Shown: positions 1-12,153, counted from the first letter of the stretch. The stretch is 64,000 nucleotides of DNA from Betaproteobacteria bacterium (GCA_016709665.1 JADJMI010000005.1:431367-495366); one strand, 5' to 3'. The notes: generated by a model not told the origin, from the letters alone. Program-made: numbers and translations.

Positions 1-288
1 TCCAAGTCCGCCAAGTCCGCCAAGCCCGCGCGCCCGGCCGCCCGGGTGGAGGCCGCCCGCGAGAACGAGCTGTCCACGACGGTTCGCAAGATGATGAAGC
101 AGTACTTCAAGGATCTCGACGGCGAGAAGCCCTGCGACATCTACGACATGGTGGTGAACTGCGTCGAGAAGCCCCTGCTCGAGGTGGTGATGTTCCATGC
201 CCAGGGCAACCAGACGCGGGCCGCCGAGCTGCTCGGCATCAACCGCAACACCCTCCGCAAGAAGCTGCAGGAACACGGCATCGAGTAG
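1..288 (+). CDS. fis: Fis family DNA-binding protein (5' end cut by window)
   Basis: Nucleoid-associated regulator that binds and bends DNA as a dimer. The C-terminal helix-turn-helix is clear (QTRAAELLGINRNTLRKKL), preceded by the usual Fis helical region. The frame is open without a stop back to base 1; the residues before the GTG at 46 are a repetitive Ser-Lys-Ala-Pro stretch. The start is therefore either the GTG at 46 (80 aa, normal Fis length) or lies upstream of the window. It sits 37 bp before purH, an arrangement common in Betaproteobacteria. Family assignment is secure; the start is not. Confidence 0.9.
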   Translation, partial: SKSAKSAKPARPAARVEAARENELSTTVRKMMKQYFKDLDGEKPCDIYDMVVNCVEKPLLEVVMFHAQGNQTRAAELLGINRNTLRKKLQEHGIE

Positions 289-325
289 CGCCGTCCGGCC
301 TCGCGGCACTACGCAAGGACGAGTC

Positions 326-1894
326 ATGCCCCAGACCCTGATCCCCATCCGCCGGGCCCTCCTCAGCGTTTCCGACAAGCAGGGCATCGTCGAATTCGCG
401 AAGGTCCTCGCCTCCCACGGCATCGAGCTGCTCTCCACGGGCGGCACCGCGAAGCTCCTCGCCCAGAGCGGCCTTCCGGTCATCGAGGTCGGCGACTACA
501 CGGGCTTCCCCGAGATGATGGACGGCCGCGTGAAGACGCTGCACCCCAAGGTGCACGGCGGCATCCTCGCGCGGCGCGACATCCCGGAACACGTGCGCGC
601 CATGCAGAGCCACCACATCCCGCCCATCGACATGGTGGTGGTGAACCTCTATCCCTTCGAGGCCACGGTCTCGAAGCCCGGCTGCATGATGGACGACGCC
701 ATCGAGAACATCGACATCGGCGGGCCGACGATGGTGCGCGCCGCCGCGAAGAACCACGCGTTCGTGTCCATCGTGACGGATCCGGCGGACTACGCGCCCC
801 TCGCCAAGAAGCTCGCGCTCACCCGCGGCGCCCTCGATCTCGCGGACCGCTACGCCCTCGCGGTGAAGGCCTTCAGCCACACCGCCGAGTACGACGGCAT
901 GATCTCCTCGTGGCTCACGGCCCGGAACGAGAAGGGCGCCGTGCGCCCCTTCCCGGGCAAGCTGAACCTCCAGTTCACGCTGGCGCAGACGCTGCGCTAC
1001 GGCGAGAACCCGCACCAGTCGGCCGCCTTCTACGTCGAGCGCGACCCGGCCAAGGGCACGCTCGCGCGCTTCCGCCAGCTCTCGGGCAAGGAGCTCAGCT
1101 ACAACAACATCGCCGATGCCGACGCGGCGTGGGAATGCTGCCGGTCCTTCGACGTGCCGGCCTGCGTCATCGTGAAGCACGCCAATCCGTGCGGCGTGGC
1201 GATCGCCACGACGACGGCGGAGGCGTACAAGCGCGCTTTCCTCACGGACCCCACCTCGGCCTTCGGCGGCATCATCGCCTTCAACCGGTCGGTGGACGCC
1301 GGCACGGCCGAGGAGGTCGCCAAGCAGTTCGTGGAAGTGGTCCTCGCCCCGGCGTACGACGCGGGCGCGATGGAGGTCTTCCGCACCAAGCCCAACGTGC
1401 GCGTGCTGACGATCGACCTCGCCCGGGATCAGAACCGCCTCGACATGAAGCGCGTGGGCGGAGGCCTCCTCGTGCAGTCGCCGGACGACTTCGACGTCGC
1501 CCAGCTCAAGGTGGTGACGAAGCGAAAGCCCACCCAGGCCGAGATGAACGACCTCATCTTCGCCTTCCGCGTGGCCAAGTTCGTGAAGTCGAACGCCATC
1601 GTCTTCTGCGGCCAGGGCATGACGCTCGGCGTGGGCGCCGGGCAGATGAGCCGCGTCGATTCCACCCGCATCGCCGCCATCAAGGCGAAGAACGCGGGAC
1701 TCTCGCTCGCCGGATCGGTTGCCGCCTCCGATGCGTTCTTCCCTTTCCGCGACGGCCTGGACGTCATCGCGAACGCGGGCGCGAAGGCGGTGATCCAGCC
1801 CGGCGGCAGCATGCGGGACGAAGAGGTGTTCGCCGCCGCGGACGAGCATGGCCTCGCCATGGTGGTCACGGGCATGCGCCACTTCCGCCACTAG
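326..1894 (+). CDS. purH: Bifunctional AICAR formyltransferase/IMP cyclohydrolase
   Basis: Catalyses the last two steps of de novo purine synthesis, AICAR to FAICAR to IMP, in the cytosol. The 522-aa product has the normal PurH length and both halves. The N-terminal MGS-like IMP cyclohydrolase domain includes the segment STGGTAKLLAQSG, and the C-terminal transformylase domain includes LRYGENPHQSAAFY, IVKHANPCGVA and SDAFFPFRDGLD. I chose the ATG at 326, because the protein homology begins there (MPQTLIPIRRALLSVSDK); an in-frame start further upstream would only add residues that overlap fis. purD follows after 2 bp, so the two are co-transcribed. Confidence 0.97.
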   Translation: MPQTLIPIRRALLSVSDKQGIVEFAKVLASHGIELLSTGGTAKLLAQSGLPVIEVGDYTGFPEMMDGRVKTLHPKVHGGILARRDIPEHVRAMQSHHIPPIDMVVVNLYPFEATVSKPGCMMDDAIENIDIGGPTMVRAAAKNHAFVSIVTDPADYAPLAKKLALTRGALDLADRYALAVKAFSHTAEYDGMISSWLTARNEKGAVRPFPGKLNLQFTLAQTLRYGENPHQSAAFYVERDPAKGTLARFRQLSGKELSYNNIADADAAWECCRSFDVPACVIVKHANPCGVAIATTTAEAYKRAFLTDPTSAFGGIIAFNRSVDAGTAEEVAKQFVEVVLAPAYDAGAMEVFRTKPNVRVLTIDLARDQNRLDMKRVGGGLLVQSPDDFDVAQLKVVTKRKPTQAEMNDLIFAFRVAKFVKSNAIVFCGQGMTLGVGAGQMSRVDSTRIAAIKAKNAGLSLAGSVAASDAFFPFRDGLDVIANAGAKAVIQPGGSMRDEEVFAAADEHGLAMVVTGMRHFRH

Positions 1895-1896
1895 CC

Positions 1897-3198
1897 GTGA
1901 AGGTCCTCGTCATCGGATCGGGCGGCCGGGAGCACGCCCTCGCCTGGAAGATCGCGCGCTCGCCCCGCGTCTCGCGCGTGCTCGTCGCGCCGGGCAACGC
2001 CGGCACGGGCAAGGAGGAGGGACTGCAGAACGTCGCCGCCACCTCCCAAGACGAGCTGGTCGCCCTCGCGAGGCGCGAAGGCGTCGCGCTCACGGTGGTG
2101 GGCCCCGAGGCTCCGCTCGCCGCGGGCATCGTCGACCGCTTCCGCGCCGAGGGCCTCAAGATCTTCGGCCCTACGAAGGCCGCCGCGCAGCTCGAGGCCT
2201 CGAAGGATTTCGCCAAGCGCTTCATGGTGCGCCACGGCATCCCGACGGCGTACTACGGCACGTTCACGGACGCGAAGTCCGCGCACGCGTATGTGGAGGA
2301 CGTGGTCGCGAATGCGCCGGTCGAAAAAAGAAACGCGCCCATCGTCATCAAGGCCGACGGCCTGGCCGCGGGCAAGGGCGTCGTCGTCGCGATGACGGCG
2401 AAGGAAGCCCACGACGCCATCGACCTGATGCTCGAGGGCGGCGGCATGGGCGAGGCCGGCCACCGCGTCGTCATCGAGGAATTCATGGCGGGCGAGGAAG
2501 CCAGCTTCATCGTGATGGCCGACGGCAAGTCGGCCCTTGCATTCGCCTCCTCGCAGGACCACAAGCGCATCTTCGACGGCGACCAGGGTCCCAACACCGG
2601 CGGCATGGGCGCCTATTCGCCCGCGCCGGTGGTGACGCCGGACGTCCACGCCCGCGTGATGCGCGAGGTCATCAACCCCACGCTCAGGGGCATGGAGGCC
2701 GACGGCATGCCGTACACCGGCTTCCTCTACGCCGGCCTCATGATCGATGCCGCGGGCGCCCCGCGCGTGGTCGAGTTCAACTGCCGCATGGGCGACCCCG
2801 AGACGCAGCCCATCCTGATGCGGCTCAAGAGCGACTTCGTGGATCTCGTCGAGCACGCCATCGAGGGCACGCTCGACGCGGCCGAGGCCGACTGGGACCG
2901 CCGCGCCGCGCTCGGCATCGTGCTCGCCGCCGCGGGCTATCCGGATTCGCCGCGCAAGGGCGACGCCATCACCGGCCTGCCGAAGGACGAGGACGACTTC
3001 CACGTCTTCCACGCGGGAACGGCCGAGAAGGACGGGCAGGTGGTCACGAGCGGCGGGCGCGTGCTGTGCGTCACGGCCCTGGGCGACAAGGTCAAGATCG
3101 CCGCCGACCGCGCCTACGAGGTGGCCGCGAGGATTCGCTTCGACGGCATGCAGTACCGCAAGGACATCGGCCACCGCGCCATCCACCGGCGCACGTAG
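1897..3198 (+). CDS. purD: Phosphoribosylamine-glycine ligase
   Basis: ATP-grasp enzyme that joins glycine to phosphoribosylamine to give GAR, the second step of purine synthesis. The 433-aa product starts with the signature VLVIGSGGREHALAWKI and has the ATP-grasp segments IKADGLAAGKGVVVA and FASSQDHKRIFDGDQGPNTG, plus CRMGDPETQ near the metal site. The start is GTG at 1897, two bases after the purH stop. A short charged insertion (around VEKRNAP, residues 142-148) precedes the ATP-binding strand. Nothing is missing. Confidence 0.97.
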   Translation: MKVLVIGSGGREHALAWKIARSPRVSRVLVAPGNAGTGKEEGLQNVAATSQDELVALARREGVALTVVGPEAPLAAGIVDRFRAEGLKIFGPTKAAAQLEASKDFAKRFMVRHGIPTAYYGTFTDAKSAHAYVEDVVANAPVEKRNAPIVIKADGLAAGKGVVVAMTAKEAHDAIDLMLEGGGMGEAGHRVVIEEFMAGEEASFIVMADGKSALAFASSQDHKRIFDGDQGPNTGGMGAYSPAPVVTPDVHARVMREVINPTLRGMEADGMPYTGFLYAGLMIDAAGAPRVVEFNCRMGDPETQPILMRLKSDFVDLVEHAIEGTLDAAEADWDRRAALGIVLAAAGYPDSPRKGDAITGLPKDEDDFHVFHAGTAEKDGQVVTSGGRVLCVTALGDKVKIAADRAYEVAARIRFDGMQYRKDIGHRAIHRRT

Positions 3199-3230
3199 AA
3201 TCGCGGGTTCGAAGATCCCCGGAACCCCGC

Positions 3231-4142
3231 ATGGACATCGCCGCCGTCAAGCAGTACCTCACCGGACTCCAGGACCGCATCGTCGATCATTTCGGCGAGC
3301 TGGGCGGCAAGGCCTTCCTGCGCGATTCGTGGGAGCGGCCCGAAGGCGGCGGCGGCATCTCCCGGCTGGTGGAAGAAGGCGAGCTGCTCGAGCGCGGCGG
3401 CGTGGGCTTCTCGCACGTGATGGGCACGAAGCTCCCGCCCTCGGCGAGCGCGCACCGCCCCGAGATCGCGGGCCGCCCCTGGGAGGCGATGGGCGTCTCG
3501 CTCGTCTTCCACCCGCGCAATCCCTACGTGCCCACGGTGCACATGAACGTGCGCTTCTTCGCCGCGAAGAGCCCGGACGGCGACCCGGCCAAGGGCGTGT
3601 GGTGGTTCGGCGGCGGCATGGACCTCACGCCCTACTACGGCTTCGAGGAGGACTGCGTCCATTTCCATCGCGCCAACCAGTCGGCGCTCGACGCGGTCGA
3701 TCCTCTGCTGCACCCGCGCTTCAAGAAGTGGTGCGACGAGTACTTCTACAACAAGCACCGGCAGGAGCCGCGCGGCATCGGCGGCACGTTCTTCGACGAC
3801 TTCAACGAGGCCGGGTTCGAGAAGAGCTTCGCGGTGATGCAGGCCGTGGGCGACGCGTTCATTCCCGCGTATTCGCCCATCGCCGAGCGCCGCCGCGAGA
3901 TCGCCTGGGGCGAGCGCGAGCGCGACTTCCAGTGCTACCGGCGCGGGCGGTACGTGGAGTTCAACCTGGTCTGGGACCGCGGCACCCATTTCGGCCTGCA
4001 ATCGGGCGGGCGGACGGAGTCGATCCTCATGTCGCTGCCACCCCTGGTGAAGTGGCGCTACGACTGGAAACCCGAGGCCGGCACCCCGGAAGCGAAGCTG
4101 TACACGGACTTCCTCGTGCCGAAGGATTGGGTGGCTGCCTAG
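3231..4142 (+). CDS. hemF: Oxygen-dependent coproporphyrinogen III oxidase
   Basis: Aerobic oxidative decarboxylation of coproporphyrinogen III to protoporphyrinogen IX, a cytosolic haem synthesis step that uses O2 and no cofactor. The 303-aa length and the family signatures are complete: WFGGGMDLTPYYGFEEDC, FYNKHRQEPRGIGGTFFDD and the C-terminal LVWDRGTHFGLQSGGRTES. The ATG at 3231 lies 32 bp after purD, so it may be read from the same transcript. The use of HemF implies an aerobic lifestyle; no HemN is visible in this window. Confidence 0.97.
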   Translation: MDIAAVKQYLTGLQDRIVDHFGELGGKAFLRDSWERPEGGGGISRLVEEGELLERGGVGFSHVMGTKLPPSASAHRPEIAGRPWEAMGVSLVFHPRNPYVPTVHMNVRFFAAKSPDGDPAKGVWWFGGGMDLTPYYGFEEDCVHFHRANQSALDAVDPLLHPRFKKWCDEYFYNKHRQEPRGIGGTFFDDFNEAGFEKSFAVMQAVGDAFIPAYSPIAERRREIAWGERERDFQCYRRGRYVEFNLVWDRGTHFGLQSGGRTESILMSLPPLVKWRYDWKPEAGTPEAKLYTDFLVPKDWVAA

Positions 4143-4149
4143 AAAGTCC

Positions 4150-4178
4150 TTGGAGATCAGGGCCTTCTCGCGTATAGT
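4150..4178 (+). promoter_or_regulatory. Putative sigma70 promoter of rhlE
   Basis: A -35 TTGGAG (4150-4155) and a -10 TATAGT (4173-4178) are separated by exactly 17 bp just after the hemF stop. Transcription would start near 4185, giving an untranslated leader of about 275 nt before rhlE. Assigned from sequence match only. Confidence 0.6.
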
Positions 4179-4461
4179 GCCGGTTGTGCGGTGCAGCAAC
4201 CCCGGTTGCTCTCCCGCCTTCGTTCATCGTCCCTGACCTCCCGAAGCGGTATTTCGTCGCTTCCGCAGCAGTTCCCCGCAGGTTCTTCCTCCTGGGCTCG
4301 CGAATCGGTTGGTGCCGGTGTCTTGGCCTGCCGACTTGTCGCGTCCCGGTAATCCCCTGGCGTTGCAAGCACTCCCGTTTCCGCAGTCGGGCGGCGTGTC
4401 CTCTTTTTGCCATCGCTGGAATGCGCGGCCACCGGAAGGGCCGTGCCGGAAGAATCGCCAA
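4179..4461 (+). promoter_or_regulatory. Long 5' leader of the RNA helicase gene
   Basis: About 280 bases with no convincing gene separate the promoter from rhlE. Near its 5' end is a hairpin, AGCAAC-CCCG-GTTGCT (4195-4210), and the rest is C/T-rich with short runs of TTCC and TTCG. Long leaders are a known feature of some cold-inducible DEAD-box helicase genes, where they act in autoregulation or mRNA stability; whether this one does so is inference. I see no riboswitch consensus. Confidence 0.4.
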
Positions 4462-5712
<1,251 letters not shown>

Positions 5713-5739
5713 GGAGTTCAGGCAGCGGCCGGAAGGCCG

Positions 5740-6033
5740 CTAGCCATCGAAACCTTCCAGCAGGATCAAGCGGCCTTTCGAGGCCGCTTTTCTTTGGGCC
5801 TTCGGTCCCTCGTATTCCGGCGAATCCCACCACGCGCGCGCGGCGTCGACGGACGGGAACTCGAGGATCACGCGCCGCTGCGCCGGCCAGTCGCCCTCCA
5901 GCACCTCGGCCGCACCCCCGCGCACGATGAAGCGCCCGCCATAGGCGGCGATCGTCGCGGGCACGGCCTGCGTGTAGGCCTTGTAGTTCTCGGGGTCGGT
6001 GATCTCGATCTCGGCGATGACGTAGGCGGCCAT
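5740..6033 (-). CDS. DUF1330 domain-containing protein
   Basis: Small 97-aa protein of the DUF1330 family, which has a ferredoxin-like dimeric alpha/beta-barrel fold; the physiological role is unknown. The full domain is present: AAYVIAEIEITDPENYKAY at the start and WDSPEYEGPKAQRKAA near the end. It starts 1 bp after the stop of the upstream ecsC-like gene, so the two form an operon. The codons for the C-terminal AASKGRL segment double as the rhlE terminator on the other strand. Confidence 0.9.
   Translation of the reverse strand: MAAYVIAEIEITDPENYKAYTQAVPATIAAYGGRFIVRGGAAEVLEGDWPAQRRVILEFPSVDAARAWWDSPEYEGPKAQRKAASKGRLILLEGFDG
5768..5795 (+). terminator. Rho-independent terminator of rhlE, inside the convergent gene
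   Basis: Perfect 9-bp stem AAGCGGCCT-TTCG-AGGCCGCTT (5768-5789) followed by a T-rich run. It lies about 55 bp after the rhlE stop but within the last codons of the oppositely oriented DUF1330 gene, so one sequence encodes protein on one strand and a terminator on the other. A second perfect hairpin without a T-run (5725-5740) lies between the two stops. Confidence 0.8.
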
Positions 6034-6034
6034 G

Positions 6035-6820
6035 TCAGACCTTGTCGTAGGCGGCGCGCACGGGATCGGCGCCGTGGATCATCTCGAGGCGCCGCACGAT
6101 GAAGTGCCCGCGCGCCATGTCCTGGTAGTGCCCGATGAAGATGGTGTTGATCACCGCGCCGCCGGCCGCGCCGATGATGGGGATGGCCTGCGCCGCCGCC
6201 TTCTCGCCCACCACCACGCCGAAGCGCCCGCCGATCGCCGCCACCAGGCGGATGAGCGCCGGGGCGCCCGTCTTCGCGAGCCCCTTCTGCGCCAGGTATT
6301 TCGAGGCTTCCGACACCGCCGAGGCCAGGGCCGCGCGCGTGGCGAAGTAACCGGACTCCGCCGCGTTGTCGCGCTTGTCCTTGTTCGAGCCCAGCGCGAA
6401 CACCGTGAGGCACGCGAGCTTGGTGTCGATGTGGCGCGGGTTCTCGCCTTCGCTCGAGGCGATGTCGGCGATGGAACGCAGCATCACCGTCGTCGACAGC
6501 GGCAGCTCCCACGTGAGCGCGGCGAGGCCGAACGCGCCGCCGACGGCGCCCGATGCCGCCGCCGCCATGCGGTGCCAGTTGTCCTGGCTTTTCAGGCGCG
6601 GGCGTTCTCCCAGCGAAGTCACCGCCACGTCGAGCGCCTTCATGAGCGCGCCTTCGGTGGCCTTGTGCACGTTCTTCTGCCACGACTGCGGCAGCATCTT
6701 CACGCTCTTCTCGACCGGCGAGCCGAGCACCGAGGACAGCTTCGCGACGAGGCCGGGGTTCTCGAGCAGCTGCTTGGCGCGCTTGAGGTCGGCGAGGTCG
6801 TCTTTGGAGAGGGTGGTCAT
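6035..6820 (-). CDS. EcsC family protein
   Basis: 261-aa member of the EcsC family, named after the third gene of the Bacillus ecs locus; its biochemical role is not established. Visible features are a charged N-terminal helical region (SKDDLADLKRAKQLLENPG), a central Gly/Ala-rich hydrophobic stretch (AASGAVGGAFGLAALTWELP) and a second hydrophobic segment near residues 205-230 (GVVVGEKAAAQAIPIIGAAG), consistent with membrane association. It is co-transcribed with the DUF1330 gene. Upstream lies a 770-bp gap with palindromic repeats, in which I could not pick a clear promoter. Confidence 0.85.
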   Translation of the reverse strand: MTTLSKDDLADLKRAKQLLENPGLVAKLSSVLGSPVEKSVKMLPQSWQKNVHKATEGALMKALDVAVTSLGERPRLKSQDNWHRMAAAASGAVGGAFGLAALTWELPLSTTVMLRSIADIASSEGENPRHIDTKLACLTVFALGSNKDKRDNAAESGYFATRAALASAVSEASKYLAQKGLAKTGAPALIRLVAAIGGRFGVVVGEKAAAQAIPIIGAAGGAVINTIFIGHYQDMARGHFIVRRLEMIHGADPVRAAYDKV

Positions 6821-6900
6821 CGGGGGATTCTAGCGCGGGGTTGGGCGGCGATGGGCCGCGGCGGAAATGGGGTCGCACTTCCAGTCACAGGGGATGCGGT

Positions 6901-7140
6901 GGAAGCGAGGTGGCAACCCCGGCCGCCTGCGTGCGAGCGCCGGAACGCGGTGAGGCGGGCGTTCCGGTCCCCTCCAGTCCCGAAAACGGGCGGCGGCTGC
7001 GGAACTCGCGGCCTTGAGCGATCGAGCGGAAGACCCACCCGCTCGATCCTTGCACACTCAAACAGTCCTCGCCGAAACCCCGCCCGTTTTCGGGACATGT
7101 CGGCGCGCCCGAAGTTGGCCGGGGTTGCCACCTCGCTTCC
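6901..7140. repeat. Nested palindromic repeat, family 1, copy 1
   Basis: A 240-bp non-coding element closed by a perfect 24-bp inverted repeat (6901-6924 with 7117-7140). Inside is a perfect 16-bp inverted repeat (6977-6992 with 7081-7096) and a central 9-bp hairpin ATCGAGCGG/CCGCTCGAT. A 91-nt core (6992-7082) matches the core of copy 2 at 7369-7459 in opposite orientation. The outer arms differ between copies, yet each pairs with its own partner. Together with copy 2 it fills most of the 770-bp gap 6821-7590, which holds no gene. Confidence 0.85.
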
Positions 7141-7303
7141 GCCGCGCAACGGGGCTTCGATGAGCGTGATCGATGCTCGGGCGCCGGCGGAGACGGTATG
7201 GGATCGATCGCCGCAGACCTTGCCGCAATCACGCCGCCAACTTGCCGCAGCTCTTGCCGCCGCGTCCAGCAGGCTGCATCACGTTCGCGACGACCGTTCC
7301 CGG

Positions 7304-7544
7304 CGCGAGGGTGGGATCGGGGTCCCGAGCCGATCAGGAGCCGCAGCCGCCACGTCCCCCAAACGGGCCGGGGTTTCGGCGAGGACTGTTTGAGTGTGCA
7401 AGGATCGAACGCGGGGGTATGGCGTTCGATCGCTGAAGGCCGCGAGTTCCGCAGCCGCCGGCGCGTTTGGGGGCGGGGCGGGAACCGCAGCATGACCATG
7501 CTGCGGCGCAGGCTCCGGCTCGGGACCCCGATCCCACCCTCGCG
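7304..7544. repeat. Nested palindromic repeat, family 1, copy 2 (inverted)
   Basis: A 241-bp element closed by a perfect 28-bp inverted repeat (7304-7331 with 7517-7544). Its inner arms are CCCCAAACG/CGTTTGGGG and its central hairpin is ATCGAACGC/GCGTTCGAT (7404-7430). Compared with copy 1 read in the same direction, the 91-nt core differs at about eight positions; four of these form two compensatory base-pair changes in the central stem. It ends 46 bp downstream of the kinase gene's stop. The interval 7141-7303 between the copies shows no gene. Confidence 0.85.
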
Positions 7545-7590
7545 CCTCTACCGGAATCTGCCCGGCACTGGACCGGCCAGGAATGACGAA

Positions 7591-9516
<1,926 letters not shown>

Positions 9517-9529
9517 GGTCTCGCGGTCG

Positions 9530-11314
9530 TCAGCTGTTGGCGAGTTCGGCGGGCGGCTTCATCGGGAGCACCACGGTGAAGACCGTACCCTTGCCGACCG
9601 TCGATTTTACGTCGATCCTGCCGCCGTGCTGCTCGACGATCTTGTAGACGATCGACAGGCCCAGGCCCGTGCCCTTGCCGACCTCCTTCGTCGTGAAGAA
9701 GGGATCGAATATCTTGGGCAGCACCTCGGGCGGGATGCCCTTGCCGTTGTCCGCCACCTCGACCGCGATGGCGTCCGCGCCCTCGCGGCGCGTGGTGATG
9801 ACGATGGCGCCGTCGGGGCGCTCCATCGCCTGCGCCGCGTTGGTGACGAGGTTCAGGAACACCTGGTTCACCTGCGAGGGCGAGCAGGTGATGGAGGGGA
9901 TCTCGCCGAAGCGCCGCTCGATCTCCACCTGCCGCAGCTGCGGCCTCGCGATGAGCAGGGTCGAGAGCAGGCCCTCGTTCACGTTGAAGCTGGCGATCTT
10001 GCTGCGGTCCAGGCGGGAGAAGTTCTTGAGGTTCGCCACCAGCTCGGAGATCTGCTCGATGCCGTGCAGGCCGTCCTTGGTGAGCGCGTGCAGGTCGCCG
10101 AGCACCTGGTGATCCTTCAGCTGCGCGAGGCGGGCCGTGGTGGTGGCGAAGGACTCCTGCAGGGCCTGCGGGTCCGGCGCGTCCGATTGCAGCAGGCCCA
10201 GCAGGCGCTCGGACTGGTGCACGGAATCCTCGAGCTCCGGCAGGCGGTCGCGCACCGTGGCGACGCTGTTCTTCACGTAGGCGAGGGGCGTGTTGATCTC
10301 GTGCGCGACGCCCGCGACCATCTGGCCGAGCGAGGACATCTTCTCGCTCTGCACGAGCTGCGATTCGGAATCCTTCAGCCGGATGAGCGTCTCGGAAAGT
10401 TCCTTGGTGCGCTCCTTCACGCGCCGCTCGAGGCTTTCGTTGGCCGCCTTGAGGGCGGCCTGGGCGGCGACCACCCGGGCGGCGAGGTACCCCAGGCCGA
10501 TGAGCAGGGCCGCGGCGTAGAAGAAGAGATAGACACGCCAGCGTTCCTTGTCCTCGAGGGAGGTTTCGATTCCGCGGGAAAGGCTTTGCGCGAGCTGCTC
10601 CACGCGGGCGCCGACGGTGAGGAAGGAGAACTTCTGCTCGGCCTTGTGCGCGTCGGCACGGGCGGCGAGGTAGTCGCGCAGGGCCGCCTCGGCTTTCGCG
10701 CCCGTGGCGCCCAGGCCCGGGTCGGCGGCCTGGGCGGCCTCCTTGAGGGTGGCGAGTCGCGCTTCGAACAGGGGGGGCGGAGGCGCATCGGGCCCCAGGA
10801 GGCGGGCGGCGTAGACCAGCTGGCCGGCCTCTCCGGCCACCACCGTGTAGCGCTCGGCGTTCCGGGAATCGCGCAGCCGCATGTTGCCGGCCTCTGCCGA
10901 CAGCGCGGCGGCGGCGGATGTCGCGGCCGCGAGGGCCTCGTCGGACCGGGCGTGCCGTTCCTTGAGGGCCTTCCAGGCCGCGGCCTTTTCGGCCATGCCC
11001 AGCTTGATCGGCGGCAGGGCGGAGGCGATTTCCGGGCGGACCGCGGCGACGGACTCGAGCTCGCGCAGGATGCGGGCCAGGGGGCCGCTGCGATCGGCGG
11101 GGGCGGGAGAACCCGCCGGTGCCGAGGCGAGCCGGGCGGCGTCGGCATCCCAGCGCGTGTCCAGGTCGCGAAGCTCGCGCAGGAGCGAAAGCGCCTGGGC
11201 GTCGCGCTTGAAGTCGATGGCCTCCGTGCGCGAATACAGGAAGGCGAGCGTTCCGAGCAGGAGGGCCGCGATGGCGACGAGGAGGGCCGTTCGGGCGGCC
11301 TTGGGCGAGGACAT
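9530..11314 (-). CDS. Membrane sensor histidine kinase
   Basis: 594-aa inner-membrane sensor. TM1 is at about residues 8-26; a mostly helical Ala-rich periplasmic domain spans 27-255; TM2 is at about 260-283; a short coiled-coil leads into the dimerisation helix with phospho-acceptor His338 (GVAHEINTPLAYVKN). The catalytic domain has an N box (NLVTNAAQAM), G1 (DNGKGIP), an F box (FDPFFTTK) and G2 (GKGTGLGLS). It carries no receiver of its own. The Ser/Thr kinase-receiver protein encoded 13 bp downstream is the obvious partner. The periplasmic domain matches no sensor family I can name, so the stimulus is unknown. Confidence 0.93.
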   Translation of the reverse strand: MSSPKAARTALLVAIAALLLGTLAFLYSRTEAIDFKRDAQALSLLRELRDLDTRWDADAARLASAPAGSPAPADRSGPLARILRELESVAAVRPEIASALPPIKLGMAEKAAAWKALKERHARSDEALAAATSAAAALSAEAGNMRLRDSRNAERYTVVAGEAGQLVYAARLLGPDAPPPPLFEARLATLKEAAQAADPGLGATGAKAEAALRDYLAARADAHKAEQKFSFLTVGARVEQLAQSLSRGIETSLEDKERWRVYLFFYAAALLIGLGYLAARVVAAQAALKAANESLERRVKERTKELSETLIRLKDSESQLVQSEKMSSLGQMVAGVAHEINTPLAYVKNSVATVRDRLPELEDSVHQSERLLGLLQSDAPDPQALQESFATTTARLAQLKDHQVLGDLHALTKDGLHGIEQISELVANLKNFSRLDRSKIASFNVNEGLLSTLLIARPQLRQVEIERRFGEIPSITCSPSQVNQVFLNLVTNAAQAMERPDGAIVITTRREGADAIAVEVADNGKGIPPEVLPKIFDPFFTTKEVGKGTGLGLSIVYKIVEQHGGRIDVKSTVGKGTVFTVVLPMKPPAELANS

Positions 11315-11445
11315 GGGGGAGCGGCTCTGGTCGGGGGATGGCGGTGCGCCCTGGAGGGCGCGAACGGTTGTTATTGTCGTCGGGCCGGCTGGGGGGCGCT
11401 GTGCGGCCCGTCACCCGGAGGTTGCAAGTGTAGCCGCTCCCGGAA

Positions 11446-12153
11446 TCACTCGCCGAAGTAGGCGCTTCGGACCTGCGGGTCGCCCAGGAGCTTCGAGGCT
11501 TCCCCCGAGATCGTGACGAGACCGCTTTCGAGCACGTAGGCGCGGTGGCTCGCTTCCAGGGCGAGCCTGGCGTTCTGCTCGACCAGCAGCATCGTGACGC
11601 CCTCGGCGGCGATGAGGCGGATCACCTCGAAGATCTTCTCGACCATGATCGGCGCGAGTCCCATGCTGGGTTCGTCCAGCAGCAGCAGGCGCGGCCGGCT
11701 CATGAGCGCGCGGCCGATGGCGAGCATCTGCTGCTCGCCGCCGGACATCGTGCCGGCCGTCTGGCCGCGCCGTTCCTTGAGGCGGGGGAAGAGGGAGAAG
11801 ACGCGTTCGACATCCTGCGCGACGGCGGGCGCGTCGCGGCGCATGTAGGCGCCCATCGCGAGGTTCTCGTCGATGGTGAGCTGGGGGAAGACGCCGCGGC
11901 CTTCGGGGACGAGGGCGAGGCCGAGGCGGGCGATCTCGTGGGACTTCTTCCCGGCGATCTGCTCGCCTTCGTACTCGATGCGGCCGGTGGCGTGGGCGAG
12001 GCCGGTGATGGCGCGCAGCGTGGTCGTCTTGCCGGCGCCGTTGGCGCCGATGAGGCAGACGAGCTCGCCTTTTTCCACGGTGAGGTCGATGCCTTTCACG
12101 GCGCGGATGCCGCCGTAGTGGACTTCGACCTTTTCGAGTTTCAGGAGGCTCAT
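11446..12153 (-). CDS. livF: Branched-chain amino acid ABC transporter ATP-binding protein
   Basis: 235-aa ATPase, one of the two nucleotide-binding subunits of a LIV-type importer. Walker A GANGAGKTT, the LivF-typical VPEGRGVFPQLT, ABC signature MSGGEQQML, Walker B LLLLDEPSMGL and H-loop replacement VEQN are all present. It is the last gene of livK-H-M-G-F. In most such operons livG and livF nearly touch; here a 198-bp inverted-repeat element sits in a 246-bp gap, so its translation may depend on its own ribosome-binding site (AGGAG just upstream of ATG 12153). Confidence 0.95.
   Translation of the reverse strand: MSLLKLEKVEVHYGGIRAVKGIDLTVEKGELVCLIGANGAGKTTTLRAITGLAHATGRIEYEGEQIAGKKSHEIARLGLALVPEGRGVFPQLTIDENLAMGAYMRRDAPAVAQDVERVFSLFPRLKERRGQTAGTMSGGEQQMLAIGRALMSRPRLLLLDEPSMGLAPIMVEKIFEVIRLIAAEGVTMLLVEQNARLALEASHRAYVLESGLVTISGEASKLLGDPQVRSAYFGE

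Noticed and set aside
239..1891. A 550-codon open frame on the minus strand opposite purH
   Set aside because: It is antisense to a fully conserved gene. High GC leaves few stops in shadow frames, and the translation is rich in His, Arg, Gly and Asp with no domain.
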